Notes under the pieces: model-generated
The model's database searches: none
The model's input: only the letters and a program-made list of their open reading frames with translations
What the model was told of the DNA's origin: nothing
In this document: positions 26,061-34,907 of the stretch, piece by piece
How the letters are laid out: every line of letters starts with the position of its first letter
Position numbering within the stretch: position 1 is the first letter of the stretch
Source of the DNA: Bradyrhizobium diversitatis
Lineage (GTDB): Bacteria; Pseudomonadota; Alphaproteobacteria; Rhizobiales; Xanthobacteraceae
DNA length: 64,000 bases
Assembly (NCBI RefSeq): GCF_016031635.1
Contig: NZ_JACEGD010000023.1
Location: forward strand, 1 to 64,000
Direction of reading: 5' to 3'
Position numbers and translations under genes: made by a program

Positions 26061-28742
26061 ATGCCTGACGCAATGGTTGCCACACGTGTCTCCGATGAGC
26101 GCGGAACCGCCCAGCAGGTCGACGTCGCCGTGGTCGGCGCCGGATTTGCCGGCCTCTATCTCTTGCACCGCCTGCGCAAGGCCGGCTTCTCCACGGTCGC
26201 CCTCGATGAGGCCGGCGATGTCGGCGGCACTTGGTACTGGAACCGTTATCCGGGCGCGCGCTGCGACATCCAGACCATCGACTACAGCTACACCTTCGAT
26301 CCGGAGCTCGAGACCGCCTGGACCTGGTCCGAAAAATACGCGACCCAGCCCGAGATCCTGCGCTATCTCGGTTTCGTCGCCGATCGCTACGGTCTCAGGC
26401 GCGACATTCGTTTCAAGACCAAAGTCATTGAAGCCAGATGGGACGAAGCGTCCGAGCGTTGGCAGCTCACGACCGACAATGGCGCACCGGTCTCCTGCCG
26501 CCATTACATCATGGCCACCGGCTGCCTCTCCGCGCCGAAGCCGCCGGAGATCGACGGCGTCAAGGACTTCAAGGGCGAAGTCTATTTCACCGGCCGCTGG
26601 CCGCATGAGGGCGTCAACCTCGCGGGAAAACGCGTCGCCGTGATCGGCACGGGCTCGTCGGCGATCCAGTCGATCCCGCTGATCGCCGAGCAGGCCGCAC
26701 ACTTGACCGTGTTCCAGCGCACGCCGAATTTCGCGTTGCCCGCGCATAACGGCCCGGCGCCGTCGGACCGCATGAACCTGCTGCAGGGCGATCGCGCCGC
26801 CTATCGCGAACAGGCGCGCCAGTCGATGGCCGGTGTGCCCTATCCGCAGCAGACGGTCGTGAGCTGGCAGCTCACCGACGCCGAGCGCCGCGCGCGGTTC
26901 GAGGAAGCCTGGGGCAAGGGCGATCTCGTCTACATCCTGACGCAGTTGTGGGCCGACCAGGCGGTCGACCTCGAAGGCAACAAGCTGATCTGCGATCTCA
27001 TCCGCGAGAAGATCGCAGCCGCCGTGAAGGACCCGCAAACCGCCGCGGCGCTGATGCCGGACGATCATCCGTTCGGGGCGAAGCGCCCCTGTCTCGACAC
27101 CAACTACTACGCCACCTACAACCGGCCGAACGTCACGCTGGTCAATCTGCGCCAGGAGCCGATCAAGGCGATCACGGCAGGCGGCATCACGACGGCCAGG
27201 CGCAGCATCGACCTCGACGTCATCGTGTTCGCGACCGGTTTCGACGCGATGACCGGCGCGATCCGCGCCGTGCACCCGATCACCGGGCGCGGCGGCAAGT
27301 CGCTCTCCGACGTCTGGGCGAAGGGACCGGAGACCTATCTCGGCCTCACGGTCGCGGGCTTCCCGAACTTCTTCATGATCACCGGCCCCGGCAGCCCGTC
27401 GGTGCTGTCGAACATGGCGGTGTCGATCGAGCAGCATGTCGACTGGGTCGTGGATCGCCTTGCTGCGCTGCGCGAGGCCGGCTTCACCACGATCGAGCCG
27501 ACAGAAACTGCGCAGGCCGGCTGGGGCCGGCACATGGCGGACTGTTCGACGCTGACGCTGCACCGGCTCGCCAATACCTGGTATACGGGCGCCAACGTAC
27601 CCGGCAAGGTCCAGGGACTGATGCCCTATACCGGCGGCGTCGGCCCCTATCGCAGCATCTGCGACGAGGTGGTCAACCGCGGCATGCTCGGCTTCAGGCT
27701 CACCGGTCCCTACGTTGCTGCGCAGTGCAATGATGGCGAGGTGGTAAGCCTGCAGCCGGACGTGCGGCTGGTGCTGAACCTGCTCGCATCGCTCAATTTG
27801 CCGCCGATCGAGTCGATGGGCGCGATCGGGGCGCGCGCCTTCGTCAACGAGTTCAACAAGAGCCGCCCAGCCGGACGACCGATCGGCGAGATCGTCGACG
27901 GCACCCTGCCCGGCGCCGACGGTCCGCTGCCCTATCGCGTCTACAAGCCGGCAACGCCCGGGCCGCATCCGGTCGTGGTCTATTTCCACGGCGGCGGCTG
28001 GGTGCTCGGCGACGAGCAGTCGGACGAGCCGTTCTGCCGCGACATGGTGCGGCGAACCGGCATGATGTTCGTCAGCGTCGGCTATCGCCATGCGCCGGAG
28101 CATCGCTTCCCGACTGCGGCGGAAGACGGCTATGCGGCGACGCGCTGGATCGCCGAGCACGCCGGCGAGCTCGGCGGCAAACCGGGCCCGGTGCTGGTCG
28201 CGGGCTGGAGCGCCGGCGGCAACATCGCAGCCGTCACCTGCCAGCTCGCGCGCGATCGTGGCGGCCCCGAAATCGCGGGCCAGCTCCTGATATGCCCGGT
28301 CACGGACTGCACCTTCGATCGCCCGTCCTACAACGACAATGCGACCGGCTATTTCCTGACGCTTTCGCTGATGTACTGGTTCTGGGACCTCTACTGCTCG
28401 CCGGCCGACCGCACCGATCCGCGCGTCTCGCCGCTGCGCGGCAAGGTCGAAAGGCTGCCGCCAGCGTTTGTCGTCACCTGCGAGTTCGATCCGTTGCGCG
28501 ACGAGGGCGTCGCCTATGCCGAGGCAATGGCCGCAGCCGGCGTCCCGGTCGAGCAGCTTCAGGCCCGCGGCCATTTCCACTCGTCCTTCACCATGGTCGA
28601 TGTGGTGATCACCGGAGTGCCTGGCCGGGTGCGGATGGCCGAGGCCTTGCGCCGCTTCGCCGGGCTCCCGCCGGAGGTCGGCCGCGGCGACGAGCACAGC
28701 AGCGGTCGGGCCAGCCTCAAGATCGCGGCGGCAGCGAGCTGA
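26061..28742 (+). CDS. Fusion: Baeyer-Villiger-type flavin monooxygenase + alpha/beta-hydrolase
   Basis: An 893-residue two-enzyme protein. Residues 20-540 are a type I BVMO-like flavoprotein: FAD motif VVGAGFAGLYLL, GGTWYWNRYPGARCD, second Rossmann VIGTGSSAIQ, and VIVFATGFDAMTG. The BVMO fingerprint F-x-G-x3-H-x3-W-P is present except that His is Phe (FKGEVYFTGRWP). Residues about 605-870 are an HSL/Lip-type hydrolase: oxyanion HGGGW, nucleophile GWSAGG, acid in CEFDPLRDEG, His in ARGHFHSS. The pair would turn a ketone into an ester and then cleave it. GGGAGGA precedes the start. No partner genes are adjacent. Confidence 0.9.
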   Translation: MPDAMVATRVSDERGTAQQVDVAVVGAGFAGLYLLHRLRKAGFSTVALDEAGDVGGTWYWNRYPGARCDIQTIDYSYTFDPELETAWTWSEKYATQPEILRYLGFVADRYGLRRDIRFKTKVIEARWDEASERWQLTTDNGAPVSCRHYIMATGCLSAPKPPEIDGVKDFKGEVYFTGRWPHEGVNLAGKRVAVIGTGSSAIQSIPLIAEQAAHLTVFQRTPNFALPAHNGPAPSDRMNLLQGDRAAYREQARQSMAGVPYPQQTVVSWQLTDAERRARFEEAWGKGDLVYILTQLWADQAVDLEGNKLICDLIREKIAAAVKDPQTAAALMPDDHPFGAKRPCLDTNYYATYNRPNVTLVNLRQEPIKAITAGGITTARRSIDLDVIVFATGFDAMTGAIRAVHPITGRGGKSLSDVWAKGPETYLGLTVAGFPNFFMITGPGSPSVLSNMAVSIEQHVDWVVDRLAALREAGFTTIEPTETAQAGWGRHMADCSTLTLHRLANTWYTGANVPGKVQGLMPYTGGVGPYRSICDEVVNRGMLGFRLTGPYVAAQCNDGEVVSLQPDVRLVLNLLASLNLPPIESMGAIGARAFVNEFNKSRPAGRPIGEIVDGTLPGADGPLPYRVYKPATPGPHPVVVYFHGGGWVLGDEQSDEPFCRDMVRRTGMMFVSVGYRHAPEHRFPTAAEDGYAATRWIAEHAGELGGKPGPVLVAGWSAGGNIAAVTCQLARDRGGPEIAGQLLICPVTDCTFDRPSYNDNATGYFLTLSLMYWFWDLYCSPADRTDPRVSPLRGKVERLPPAFVVTCEFDPLRDEGVAYAEAMAAAGVPVEQLQARGHFHSSFTMVDVVITGVPGRVRMAEALRRFAGLPPEVGRGDEHSSGRASLKIAAAAS

Positions 28743-28872
28743 TCGCAACGAGACGGCGGGAACCTTTTCCCAGCTGCCGCGTTGAGGCGCTTGCGGCATC
28801 GAGATGCAGCGATAGGTGCGAGCCCCGGCACGCAAATCGGCGTGCTGGGGGCTTCCTGCGTGAGGCGAGGCG

Positions 28873-29145
28873 ATGGGGGATTCGGTCGCGGGTTCAAAGG
28901 TCGATTTTGGTGCGCTCGCGGTGCTGCATAAATGGCCTTCGCTTGCAAACCAGCGCCGGCTGGACCGGGAATCATACCAGATCAGCGAAGGTACCCTCGA
29001 CGAGTGCATCTCGGCCTTCATGGAGAAGCCGGCAGCGACCCGGCATCTCTATGAGATCCGGACGGCGCCGCAGCCGCCACTCGTGACCGAGATCCTCTCG
29101 CCCGAGCACGTCACCGAGCTGTCGCGGCTGAGGGAATTTCTCTGA
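28873..29145 (+). CDS. Small hypothetical protein (90 residues)
   Basis: Starts at an ATG behind GAGGCGAGG and reads MGDSVAGSKVDFGALAVLHK, with a middle segment YQISEGTLDECISAFMEKPA and a C-terminus EILSPEHVTELSRLREFL. Similar unnamed proteins are familiar from Bradyrhizobium. No signal peptide or span. It follows the BVMO-esterase fusion by 130 bases on the same strand; co-transcription is possible. Confidence 0.6.
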   Translation: MGDSVAGSKVDFGALAVLHKWPSLANQRRLDRESYQISEGTLDECISAFMEKPAATRHLYEIRTAPQPPLVTEILSPEHVTELSRLREFL

Positions 29146-29201
29146 CGGCAGCTTGGAAGCACGCGCATAGGAACCTTCATCCGGACTTTTCCGTTGTCAG
29201 C

Positions 29202-29240
29202 GATCGGAAGCCAAGATCGGAAGCCGAGATCGGAAGCCAA
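29202..29240. repeat. Three tandem copies of a 13-bp unit
   Basis: GATCGGAAGCCAA, GATCGGAAGCCGA and GATCGGAAGCCAA follow without gaps, one base differing in the middle copy. It lies 16 bases upstream of the next ATG and includes no good ribosome site. Copy number may vary between strains. Confidence 0.85.
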
Positions 29241-29256
29241 GGCGTGAGCGCCTCAG

Positions 29257-29562
29257 ATGCTTGAAGCTGGCATATCTTCACCTGCCGTGCCCTATGGCGC
29301 AGACCAGACTCTCTTCGTGGTGATCGATCGCCTCGACCGGTCGACCGAAATCCGCATTGAGCGGAGCGATCTCGAAACCACGATCGACGAGCTCGTCGCC
29401 GGCTGCTTCAACGACCCCGTCAAGGTGATTTCGTTCAACACGCTCGAGCATTGGATGAAGGACATCTCGGCCGATGTTGCCGGCGAGATAAAGGCGCGCT
29501 GCGACATCGATGGCGTGGCGCTGCCCGACTATCTCAGCGACTTCGTCGAGAGCCACCGCTAA
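29257..29562 (+). CDS. Small hypothetical protein (101 residues)
   Basis: Reads QTLFVVIDRLDRSTEIRIER, then ELVAGCFNDPVKVISFNTLE and ADVAGEIKARCDI. The last part, ending DYLSDFVESHR, is of the kind seen in small soluble rhizobial proteins of unknown role. The start may be the ATG at 29257; upstream is only the tandem repeat. Codon use supports a real gene. Confidence 0.6.
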   Translation: MLEAGISSPAVPYGADQTLFVVIDRLDRSTEIRIERSDLETTIDELVAGCFNDPVKVISFNTLEHWMKDISADVAGEIKARCDIDGVALPDYLSDFVESHR

Positions 29563-29662
29563 AGCCCCGTTGCGCCGATTGCAGGCGATAAGGAAGCGCC
29601 GGTTCCGCGGCGCTCTTTGAGGGCACGCCGAATGACGTGGCGCGATGCGCTCAAGGCATGGT

Positions 29663-29827
29663 TTACGGGGAACGAGTGCCGCGGTGCTTGCCGGCGATGA
29701 CCTCGATCTCGCGGCGGCGCTCGCCGGCGAAGGTCAGGAGCTTTTCGATCGTCGGCGTATCCGTGATCCGTTTGGCGAGCCGCTCGGCGCGCGCAGCCTG
29801 ATCTTCGAGATACTTGATCGTGTTCAA
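29663..29827 (-). CDS. Small helical protein (54 residues, TTG start)
   Basis: On the minus strand a TTG at 29827, with GGGGAGG upstream, opens a 54-residue frame: NTIKYLEDQAARAERLAKRI, then DTPTIEKLLTFAGERRREIE and VIAGKHRGTRSP. It is highly charged and predicted to be helical throughout. I recall close relatives (often starting MNTIKYLEDQA) as unnamed small proteins in Bradyrhizobium. It lies between the plus-strand hypothetical gene and the RlpA-like gene. Confidence 0.65.
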   Translation of the reverse strand: MNTIKYLEDQAARAERLAKRITDTPTIEKLLTFAGERRREIEVIAGKHRGTRSP

Positions 29828-29931
29828 GCGCCGCCTCCCCGAATGCCCCGAATTGTGTGGGCAGCCATGGTGATCGAGAAGCAGCTAACAGCCGGTTAAG
29901 CAGGTCGCATCGGTCTTGCCGAGTCGTGCCC

Positions 29932-30450
29932 CTATTGCACGACCTCCAGCCTGACATTGGTGATGCCCTTGTCGACCATGCCGAGCGCCTCGGCCGCAGA
30001 AGGGGTGATGTCGACCACGCGCCCGCGAACATAGGGTCCGCGATCGTTGACCCTGACGGTGACGAAGCGGCCGGAGGAGGTATCGGTGACGCGCAGCTTG
30101 GTGCCGAACGGCAGGGTCGGATGCGCCGCGGTCAACTCGTTCTTGTCGAACCTCTCGCCGCTCGCGGTTTCCGTATCCGAATAGAAGCTGGCGACGCCGT
30201 GCGAGGGGGTCTGCTTGGCGTCACGGTCCGGGGCACGCGCCCGGCTGATCGGGCGTGGATGCAGCGCCGCCACCCTGTGCGGCCGCTCCACCGCGGCATG
30301 CCGGCCGGTCGCGGCGAGATCGGCCTTCTGGCGGCCGACCGGCGCTTGCGCGCAGGCGGCGAGCGATGCTGCGGCGACGACCGCGAGCAGCGGCCGGCAC
30401 GAGGTTGCGAAGGAAATCCGGGCAGTTTCGGCACGTGCAATGCGAGACAT
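29932..30450 (-). CDS. RlpA-like septal/cell-wall lipoprotein
   Basis: A 172-residue protein. The N-terminus has a hydrophobic stretch ending SLAAC, a lipobox, so it is probably an outer-membrane lipoprotein. The DPBB domain (about 82-172) reads GVASFYSDTETASGERF, NELTAAHPTLPFGTKLRV, VRVNDRGPYVRGRVVDIT, AAEALGM. The Glu and Asp in GERF and VNDRGP match the RlpA lytic transglycosylase active site. It lacks the SPOR domain that directs E. coli RlpA to the septum. Compare the shorter secreted paralogue at 18389-18703. Confidence 0.85.
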   Translation of the reverse strand: MSRIARAETARISFATSCRPLLAVVAAASLAACAQAPVGRQKADLAATGRHAAVERPHRVAALHPRPISRARAPDRDAKQTPSHGVASFYSDTETASGERFDKNELTAAHPTLPFGTKLRVTDTSSGRFVTVRVNDRGPYVRGRVVDITPSAAEALGMVDKGITNVRLEVVQ

Positions 30451-30640
30451 GGTACGCCCTCCGAACGGCCGGATTTTCGGTCGGCAATGAGGGCAGAACC
30501 TTGTCGGAACAAAAGCGGCTCTGGGGCCGCGGACGTTTCACGACCGGCTGTGACGATTCCACCACAGTGCGTGTTCTGAATCGGAACAGCCGGCCCTTGG
30601 CCAGCGTGCGAGGCGGCCTGATCGCATCGCGCTTTGGGCC

Positions 30641-32293
30641 TCAGTATTTCGGCTCGTACATCTGCGACTGGACCAAAGCCTTCACGTCATTCGGCGCAGG
30701 TCCGTCCGCGAGCCCGCGCTGATAGGCGACGTCGGCAACGGCCGCAGCGATGCGGACCGAGACCTCGCGGATGCGCGGCAGTGCCGGATAGAGACTGCCT
30801 TGCGCGAGGTCCTCCTTGCCGACGCAATCGGCAAGCGTATGAGCTGCCGCCATGAACATCTCGTCGGTGACGAGGCGCGAGCCGCTGGCGATGACGCCGA
30901 GGCCGACGCCGGGGAAGATGTAGGAATTGTTGCCCTGGCGCGGCACGAAGCTGCGGCCGTTGAGCTTCACCGGATCGTACGGGCTGCCGCAGGCGAACAG
31001 CGCGCGGCCCTCGGTGTAGCGATAGGCATCCTCCGCCGAGCACTCGGCCTTCGACGTCGGGTTGGATAATGCGAACACGATCGGCCGCTCGTTGAGTTCG
31101 GCCATCGTCCTGAGCACGTCGGGTGTGAAGGCGCCGCCAACCGCGGCAACGCCGATGATCGCCGTCGGCTTCAGCGTCTTGATCGCGGTGAGGAAATCGG
31201 CGATCGGCGCCTGGTCGGTGTGGGCATAGCGGAGCTTGTGACCGGAGAGGCCCTCGCGGCCGCTGACGACGAGACCACGGGAATCCACCAGCCAGTTGCG
31301 GCGGAGCGCCTCGGCCTCGGTGGCACCCTCGGCGATCATAGCGGACACCACGAGATCGGCGATGCCGGTTGCCGCCTCGCCCGCGCCGAGGAACAGGATG
31401 CGCTGATCCCTGAGCTTGCCGCCGGAAATGCGCAAGCCTGAGAACAGGCCCGCGAGCGCCACCGCCGCGGTGCCCTGGATATCGTCGTTGAAGACGCAGG
31501 CTTCATCCCGGTACTTGTGCAGCAGCTTGAAGGCGGAGTGATTGGCGAAATCCTCGAACTGGATCAGCACGCCCGGGAATGTCTTTCGCGCAGCCTGCAT
31601 GAACTCGTCGACGAGGCTATCATAGGCTTCGCCGGTCAGCCGCCGCTCGCGCAGGCCGATATAATAGGGATCATTCAACAGCTCCTCGTTGTTGGTGCCG
31701 ACGTCGAGCACGATGGGCAGGCACGCTTCCGGATGCACGCCGGCGCAGGCCGAATAGAGCGAGAGCTTGCCGACCGGAATGCCCATGCCGTTGGCACCGA
31801 GATCACCGAGGCCGAGGATGCGCTCGCCGTCGGTGACGACGATCAGCCTGGCCGGATAGGGCCAGTTCTTCAGGATCTCCGCGATCTGGCCGCGATCGCG
31901 CGAGGAGATGAACATGCCGCGCGGCCGCTGGAAGATCAGGCCGTATTTCTGGCAGGCGAGCCCGACCGTCGGCGTGTAGATGATCGGCTGGATTTCGTCG
32001 ATATTGTCGACGACGACACGGAAGAACAGCGCCTCGTTGCGGTCATGCAGCGCGTTCAGGGCGACGTATTTTTCCAGATCCGTCGGCAGCGTGCGCAGAT
32101 GGGTGAGCACGCGCTGGGCCTGCGTCTCCATCGTCAGCACGCAAGGCGGCAGGAGGCCGCGCAGGCCGAGCGTCTCGCGCTCCGCTTCCGTGAAGGCAGT
32201 CCCCTTGTTGAGCAAGGGATCGCGCAGCAGCGTCATGCCTTGCTGCGAATTGGACGACGTCGATTGGGCAACGACCCGGGCAGGTCTATTCAC
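30641..32293 (-). CDS. maeA: NAD-type malic enzyme
   Basis: Oxidative decarboxylation of malate to pyruvate and CO2, linking the TCA cycle to gluconeogenesis; important for bacteria using dicarboxylates. The 550-residue protein belongs to the SfcA/MaeA type, not the longer rhizobial chimeric form. Motifs: IIYTPTVGLACQKYG, VVTDGERILGLGDLGANGMG, metal site QFEDFANHSAF, FNDDIQGTAAVALAG, and nucleotide site LFLGAGEAATGIAD. The start is taken at GTG 32293 (VNRPARVVAQ) behind TTGGGGG; the frame to 32482 is not protein-like. Whether NAD or NADP is preferred cannot be read safely. Confidence 0.9.
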   Translation of the reverse strand: MNRPARVVAQSTSSNSQQGMTLLRDPLLNKGTAFTEAERETLGLRGLLPPCVLTMETQAQRVLTHLRTLPTDLEKYVALNALHDRNEALFFRVVVDNIDEIQPIIYTPTVGLACQKYGLIFQRPRGMFISSRDRGQIAEILKNWPYPARLIVVTDGERILGLGDLGANGMGIPVGKLSLYSACAGVHPEACLPIVLDVGTNNEELLNDPYYIGLRERRLTGEAYDSLVDEFMQAARKTFPGVLIQFEDFANHSAFKLLHKYRDEACVFNDDIQGTAAVALAGLFSGLRISGGKLRDQRILFLGAGEAATGIADLVVSAMIAEGATEAEALRRNWLVDSRGLVVSGREGLSGHKLRYAHTDQAPIADFLTAIKTLKPTAIIGVAAVGGAFTPDVLRTMAELNERPIVFALSNPTSKAECSAEDAYRYTEGRALFACGSPYDPVKLNGRSFVPRQGNNSYIFPGVGLGVIASGSRLVTDEMFMAAAHTLADCVGKEDLAQGSLYPALPRIREVSVRIAAAVADVAYQRGLADGPAPNDVKALVQSQMYEPKY

Positions 32294-32576
32294 GAATTCC
32301 CCCAAGGAGCTTCTATTTGAACCGCGCACATTGTCGGCCAGCGCTCCATCCAGATCAAGGACGGAGAGGACTCGAGAATGGACGATGATCTCGCACCGCA
32401 GCGAGATTCTCGCGAACGCCTGGCAGTTGCGTGCGAGAAAAGGGTTGACGGGGCTAGTCCGGCTTGATGTCGGCCGTCTCAATGAGAGGCTACCATTTCA
32501 CCGTCTCGGCCTCATGAAAGCGGCCATGTTCGCGCTGCCGCATCAAGAGAGGGCAGCCAGAAATCTGGGGGGCTGC

Positions 32577-34907
32577 TTATCCAGCCGCCCGCCGCGGCGT
32601 CAGACTGGCGGCGCTATCCGCCGGTGGCGCGATGTGCATCAAAATGGTCTGGGTAGCGGATGCGACCTCGATACCGTTCTGCTGGAATCGCAGCTTCATG
32701 CGCCGGTTGAATTCGCGCTGGACCGGCCAGCGCCCGGCCTCGGTGCAGCGGATCTGGCCGACGATCGACACCATCGCACCGTCGACCTTGTCGACGCCCC
32801 AGAGCTCGAGGTCGCCGCGTATCAACGCACGGAATTCCGGTTCGCGGCGCATCTCGTCGACGATGTCCTTGAGGATCTGGCCGGCACGGTCGGTGTCCTC
32901 CTTGTAGGCGACGTTGACGCTGACCGAGGCGTTGCCGGCGCCCCGGCTGGCATTGGTGATGGTCGTGACCGCGCTGAAGGGCACGATGTGGACGGCGCCG
33001 TCGCCGGCGCGCAGGCGGATGGTTCGGATCGAGACGTTCTCGACCACGCCCGAGAGCCCCGAGACGCTGACATTGTCACCGACCTGGACCGTGTTTTCCA
33101 GCAGCAGGAACAGGCCGGTGATGAGATCCTGCACCAGCTTTTGCGAGCCGAAGCCGATCGCGATGCCGACGATGCCGGCACCCGCGAGCAGCGGCGCGAC
33201 ATTGACGCCGATCTCGCTGAGCGCCGTGAGGCCGACCACCGTGGCGATCAGGCAGAGCAGCGCCGTGCGCAGCATCGGCTGGAAGGTACGCAGACGCGCG
33301 GCGCGGGCATAATGGCCGTCCCGGGACAGCGCATTGATCTGGCGGTCCAGCAGCGCGTTGCTGGCTTCCCAGATCGCGGCTGCGATGAACACGGCAAGGC
33401 CGATCGTCACCACGGCGGAGATCAGCCTGCTGCCGATCTGGCCGCCATAGAACCAGACGATGGCGTCGACGCCCCAGACTTCGAGCACGGCGACGAAGCC
33501 GATGAAGGTGATCACGCCGGACACGATCCTGCGCAGCAGCGGCAGATAGCGGTTGGCGCGGATCTCGAGGCCCGGAAAGCGCTGGAGGATCTCAGGCTTG
33601 ATGCGGAAGCCGCGGTCGATCAGGCTCAGCGTCACCATGATGACGACGCGCGTGACCAGCGCCACTACGGCCGTGCCGACGAAATATTGCAGCAGCAGCG
33701 AATAGCCGTTGCGGATGTTGAGCGCCCAAACCGCCCACAACGCGAGATCGAGCGCGATGGCAGGATAGTGCCAGCCCCCGGCGATGCGGTTGCGCAAACG
33801 GGCCGCAATCCCCTGCCGCTCGGCCGGCGCGCGGATGGCGTCGGCGACCTGGCGGCGGCATTGCAGGATGATGACGACGATGAAGAGGTGCACGACCAGC
33901 ATCACCATGCGCAGCAGCGCGGCGTAGCCGGCGCGGTGCAGGCCGAGCAGCAGCGCCACATTGGCGAAGGCGATGCCGGAGACGCCGACACCGACGATGC
34001 GGCGCGCCCAGATCTCGATATAGGCGGCGGTCTCGGCGCGCACCGGGAACAGGCCGAATGGCCCCACCAGTGCCCGGACCATGCAGATGAGCCCGCGCGA
34101 GAACGCATAGGCGTTGACGACTGCGAGGATCACGAGGCGGACGGTGGTGGGCTCGCCGATCTCGGTCCCGAGCAGCGCCGTAGCAACGCCCACGAAGACG
34201 ATCACGGGAAGCAGTTCGAGCACGATGCGACCCAGCACGAAAGGCAACCGCAGCAACAGTTGCCAGATCCGCGCGAGGCTGTGACGGCGCTTGTGCAATT
34301 CCGGCTGCGGGGTGACATCCGCGACCGATGACGGCGGATCGGCGATCGGCAGGGCCTGCCCTGGCAGACGTGCTGTTTGCGGCGCGCGTGCTTCCAGGAA
34401 CGCGGCCGGACGCCGGATCAGGCGGAAGATCACCCATTCCGCGCAGAAGGCAGAACCGAACACCAGCGCCAGTTTCCAGGCGATCTCGATCAGGAGATTG
34501 TAGGCCGCGGGATCGTTCGCGGTCCGCATGATCCAGTAATAGAACGCCGGGAAGTGCGTGAGCGTCCGCGCCATGCCGGCGATCTCACCCGAGATCTCGC
34601 CGATCTCCTCCGACACCGTGAGCAGGAGCTGCGCACCGAGGCCGTCGGCCGAGAGCGGGATCGGCGATTTTGGCTCGGGCGCGGGTTGCTGCGGACCGGA
34701 CGCGTTGGCGATCGCGCGGAGCGTGTCGATCATCTGCGCGCGCTTCTTGTCGTCCTGAAGGGTTTCCAGCGCGCGCTTCGCCTCGTCGGGCGATAGTGCG
34801 GCAGCGCTGTTTGCCGGCGACGGAGACGGCTCGGCACGGGCGCCGGAGGAATATGGAATCGTGAGGAAGAGAGCGGCGAGGAGCGCCGCGGCCAGCTTAT
34901 GCGACAC
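32577..34907 (-). CDS. Large MscS-family mechanosensitive channel
   Basis: A 776-residue membrane protein. It starts at GTG 34907 behind AGGGAA with signal peptide VSHKLAAALLAALFLTIPYS, then a charged periplasmic helical segment with DDKKRAQMIDTLRAIAN, then about ten spans. The MscS pore and beta domain lie at the C-terminus: LLAGAGIVGIAIGFGSQKLV, LENTVQVGDNVSVSGLSGVV, HIVPFSAVTTITNASRG. The large N-terminal extension resembles YbdG/YbiO- or MscK-like relatives. It gates solute efflux on osmotic downshock. It is a single gene. Confidence 0.88.
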   Translation of the reverse strand: MSHKLAAALLAALFLTIPYSSGARAEPSPSPANSAAALSPDEAKRALETLQDDKKRAQMIDTLRAIANASGPQQPAPEPKSPIPLSADGLGAQLLLTVSEEIGEISGEIAGMARTLTHFPAFYYWIMRTANDPAAYNLLIEIAWKLALVFGSAFCAEWVIFRLIRRPAAFLEARAPQTARLPGQALPIADPPSSVADVTPQPELHKRRHSLARIWQLLLRLPFVLGRIVLELLPVIVFVGVATALLGTEIGEPTTVRLVILAVVNAYAFSRGLICMVRALVGPFGLFPVRAETAAYIEIWARRIVGVGVSGIAFANVALLLGLHRAGYAALLRMVMLVVHLFIVVIILQCRRQVADAIRAPAERQGIAARLRNRIAGGWHYPAIALDLALWAVWALNIRNGYSLLLQYFVGTAVVALVTRVVIMVTLSLIDRGFRIKPEILQRFPGLEIRANRYLPLLRRIVSGVITFIGFVAVLEVWGVDAIVWFYGGQIGSRLISAVVTIGLAVFIAAAIWEASNALLDRQINALSRDGHYARAARLRTFQPMLRTALLCLIATVVGLTALSEIGVNVAPLLAGAGIVGIAIGFGSQKLVQDLITGLFLLLENTVQVGDNVSVSGLSGVVENVSIRTIRLRAGDGAVHIVPFSAVTTITNASRGAGNASVSVNVAYKEDTDRAGQILKDIVDEMRREPEFRALIRGDLELWGVDKVDGAMVSIVGQIRCTEAGRWPVQREFNRRMKLRFQQNGIEVASATQTILMHIAPPADSAASLTPRRAAG

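Noticed and set aside
25956..29021. A 1021-codon minus-strand open frame across the BVMO-esterase gene.
   Set aside because: The plus-strand frame carries every catalytic motif of two enzymes and a good ribosome site; the minus frame is compositional shadow with no recognisable domain.
29202..29240. The 13-bp repeat contains AGATCGGAAGC, which resembles the start of a common sequencing adapter.
   Set aside because: The next bases differ (CC rather than AGC), the unit repeats in tandem in high-quality context, and both flanks carry ordinary genomic sequence, so adapter contamination is unlikely.
31980..34331. A 783-codon plus-strand open frame opposite the MscS-type channel and malic enzyme.
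   Set aside because: Asp/Arg/His-rich text typical of antisense to high-GC genes; it spans two real genes and their gap.
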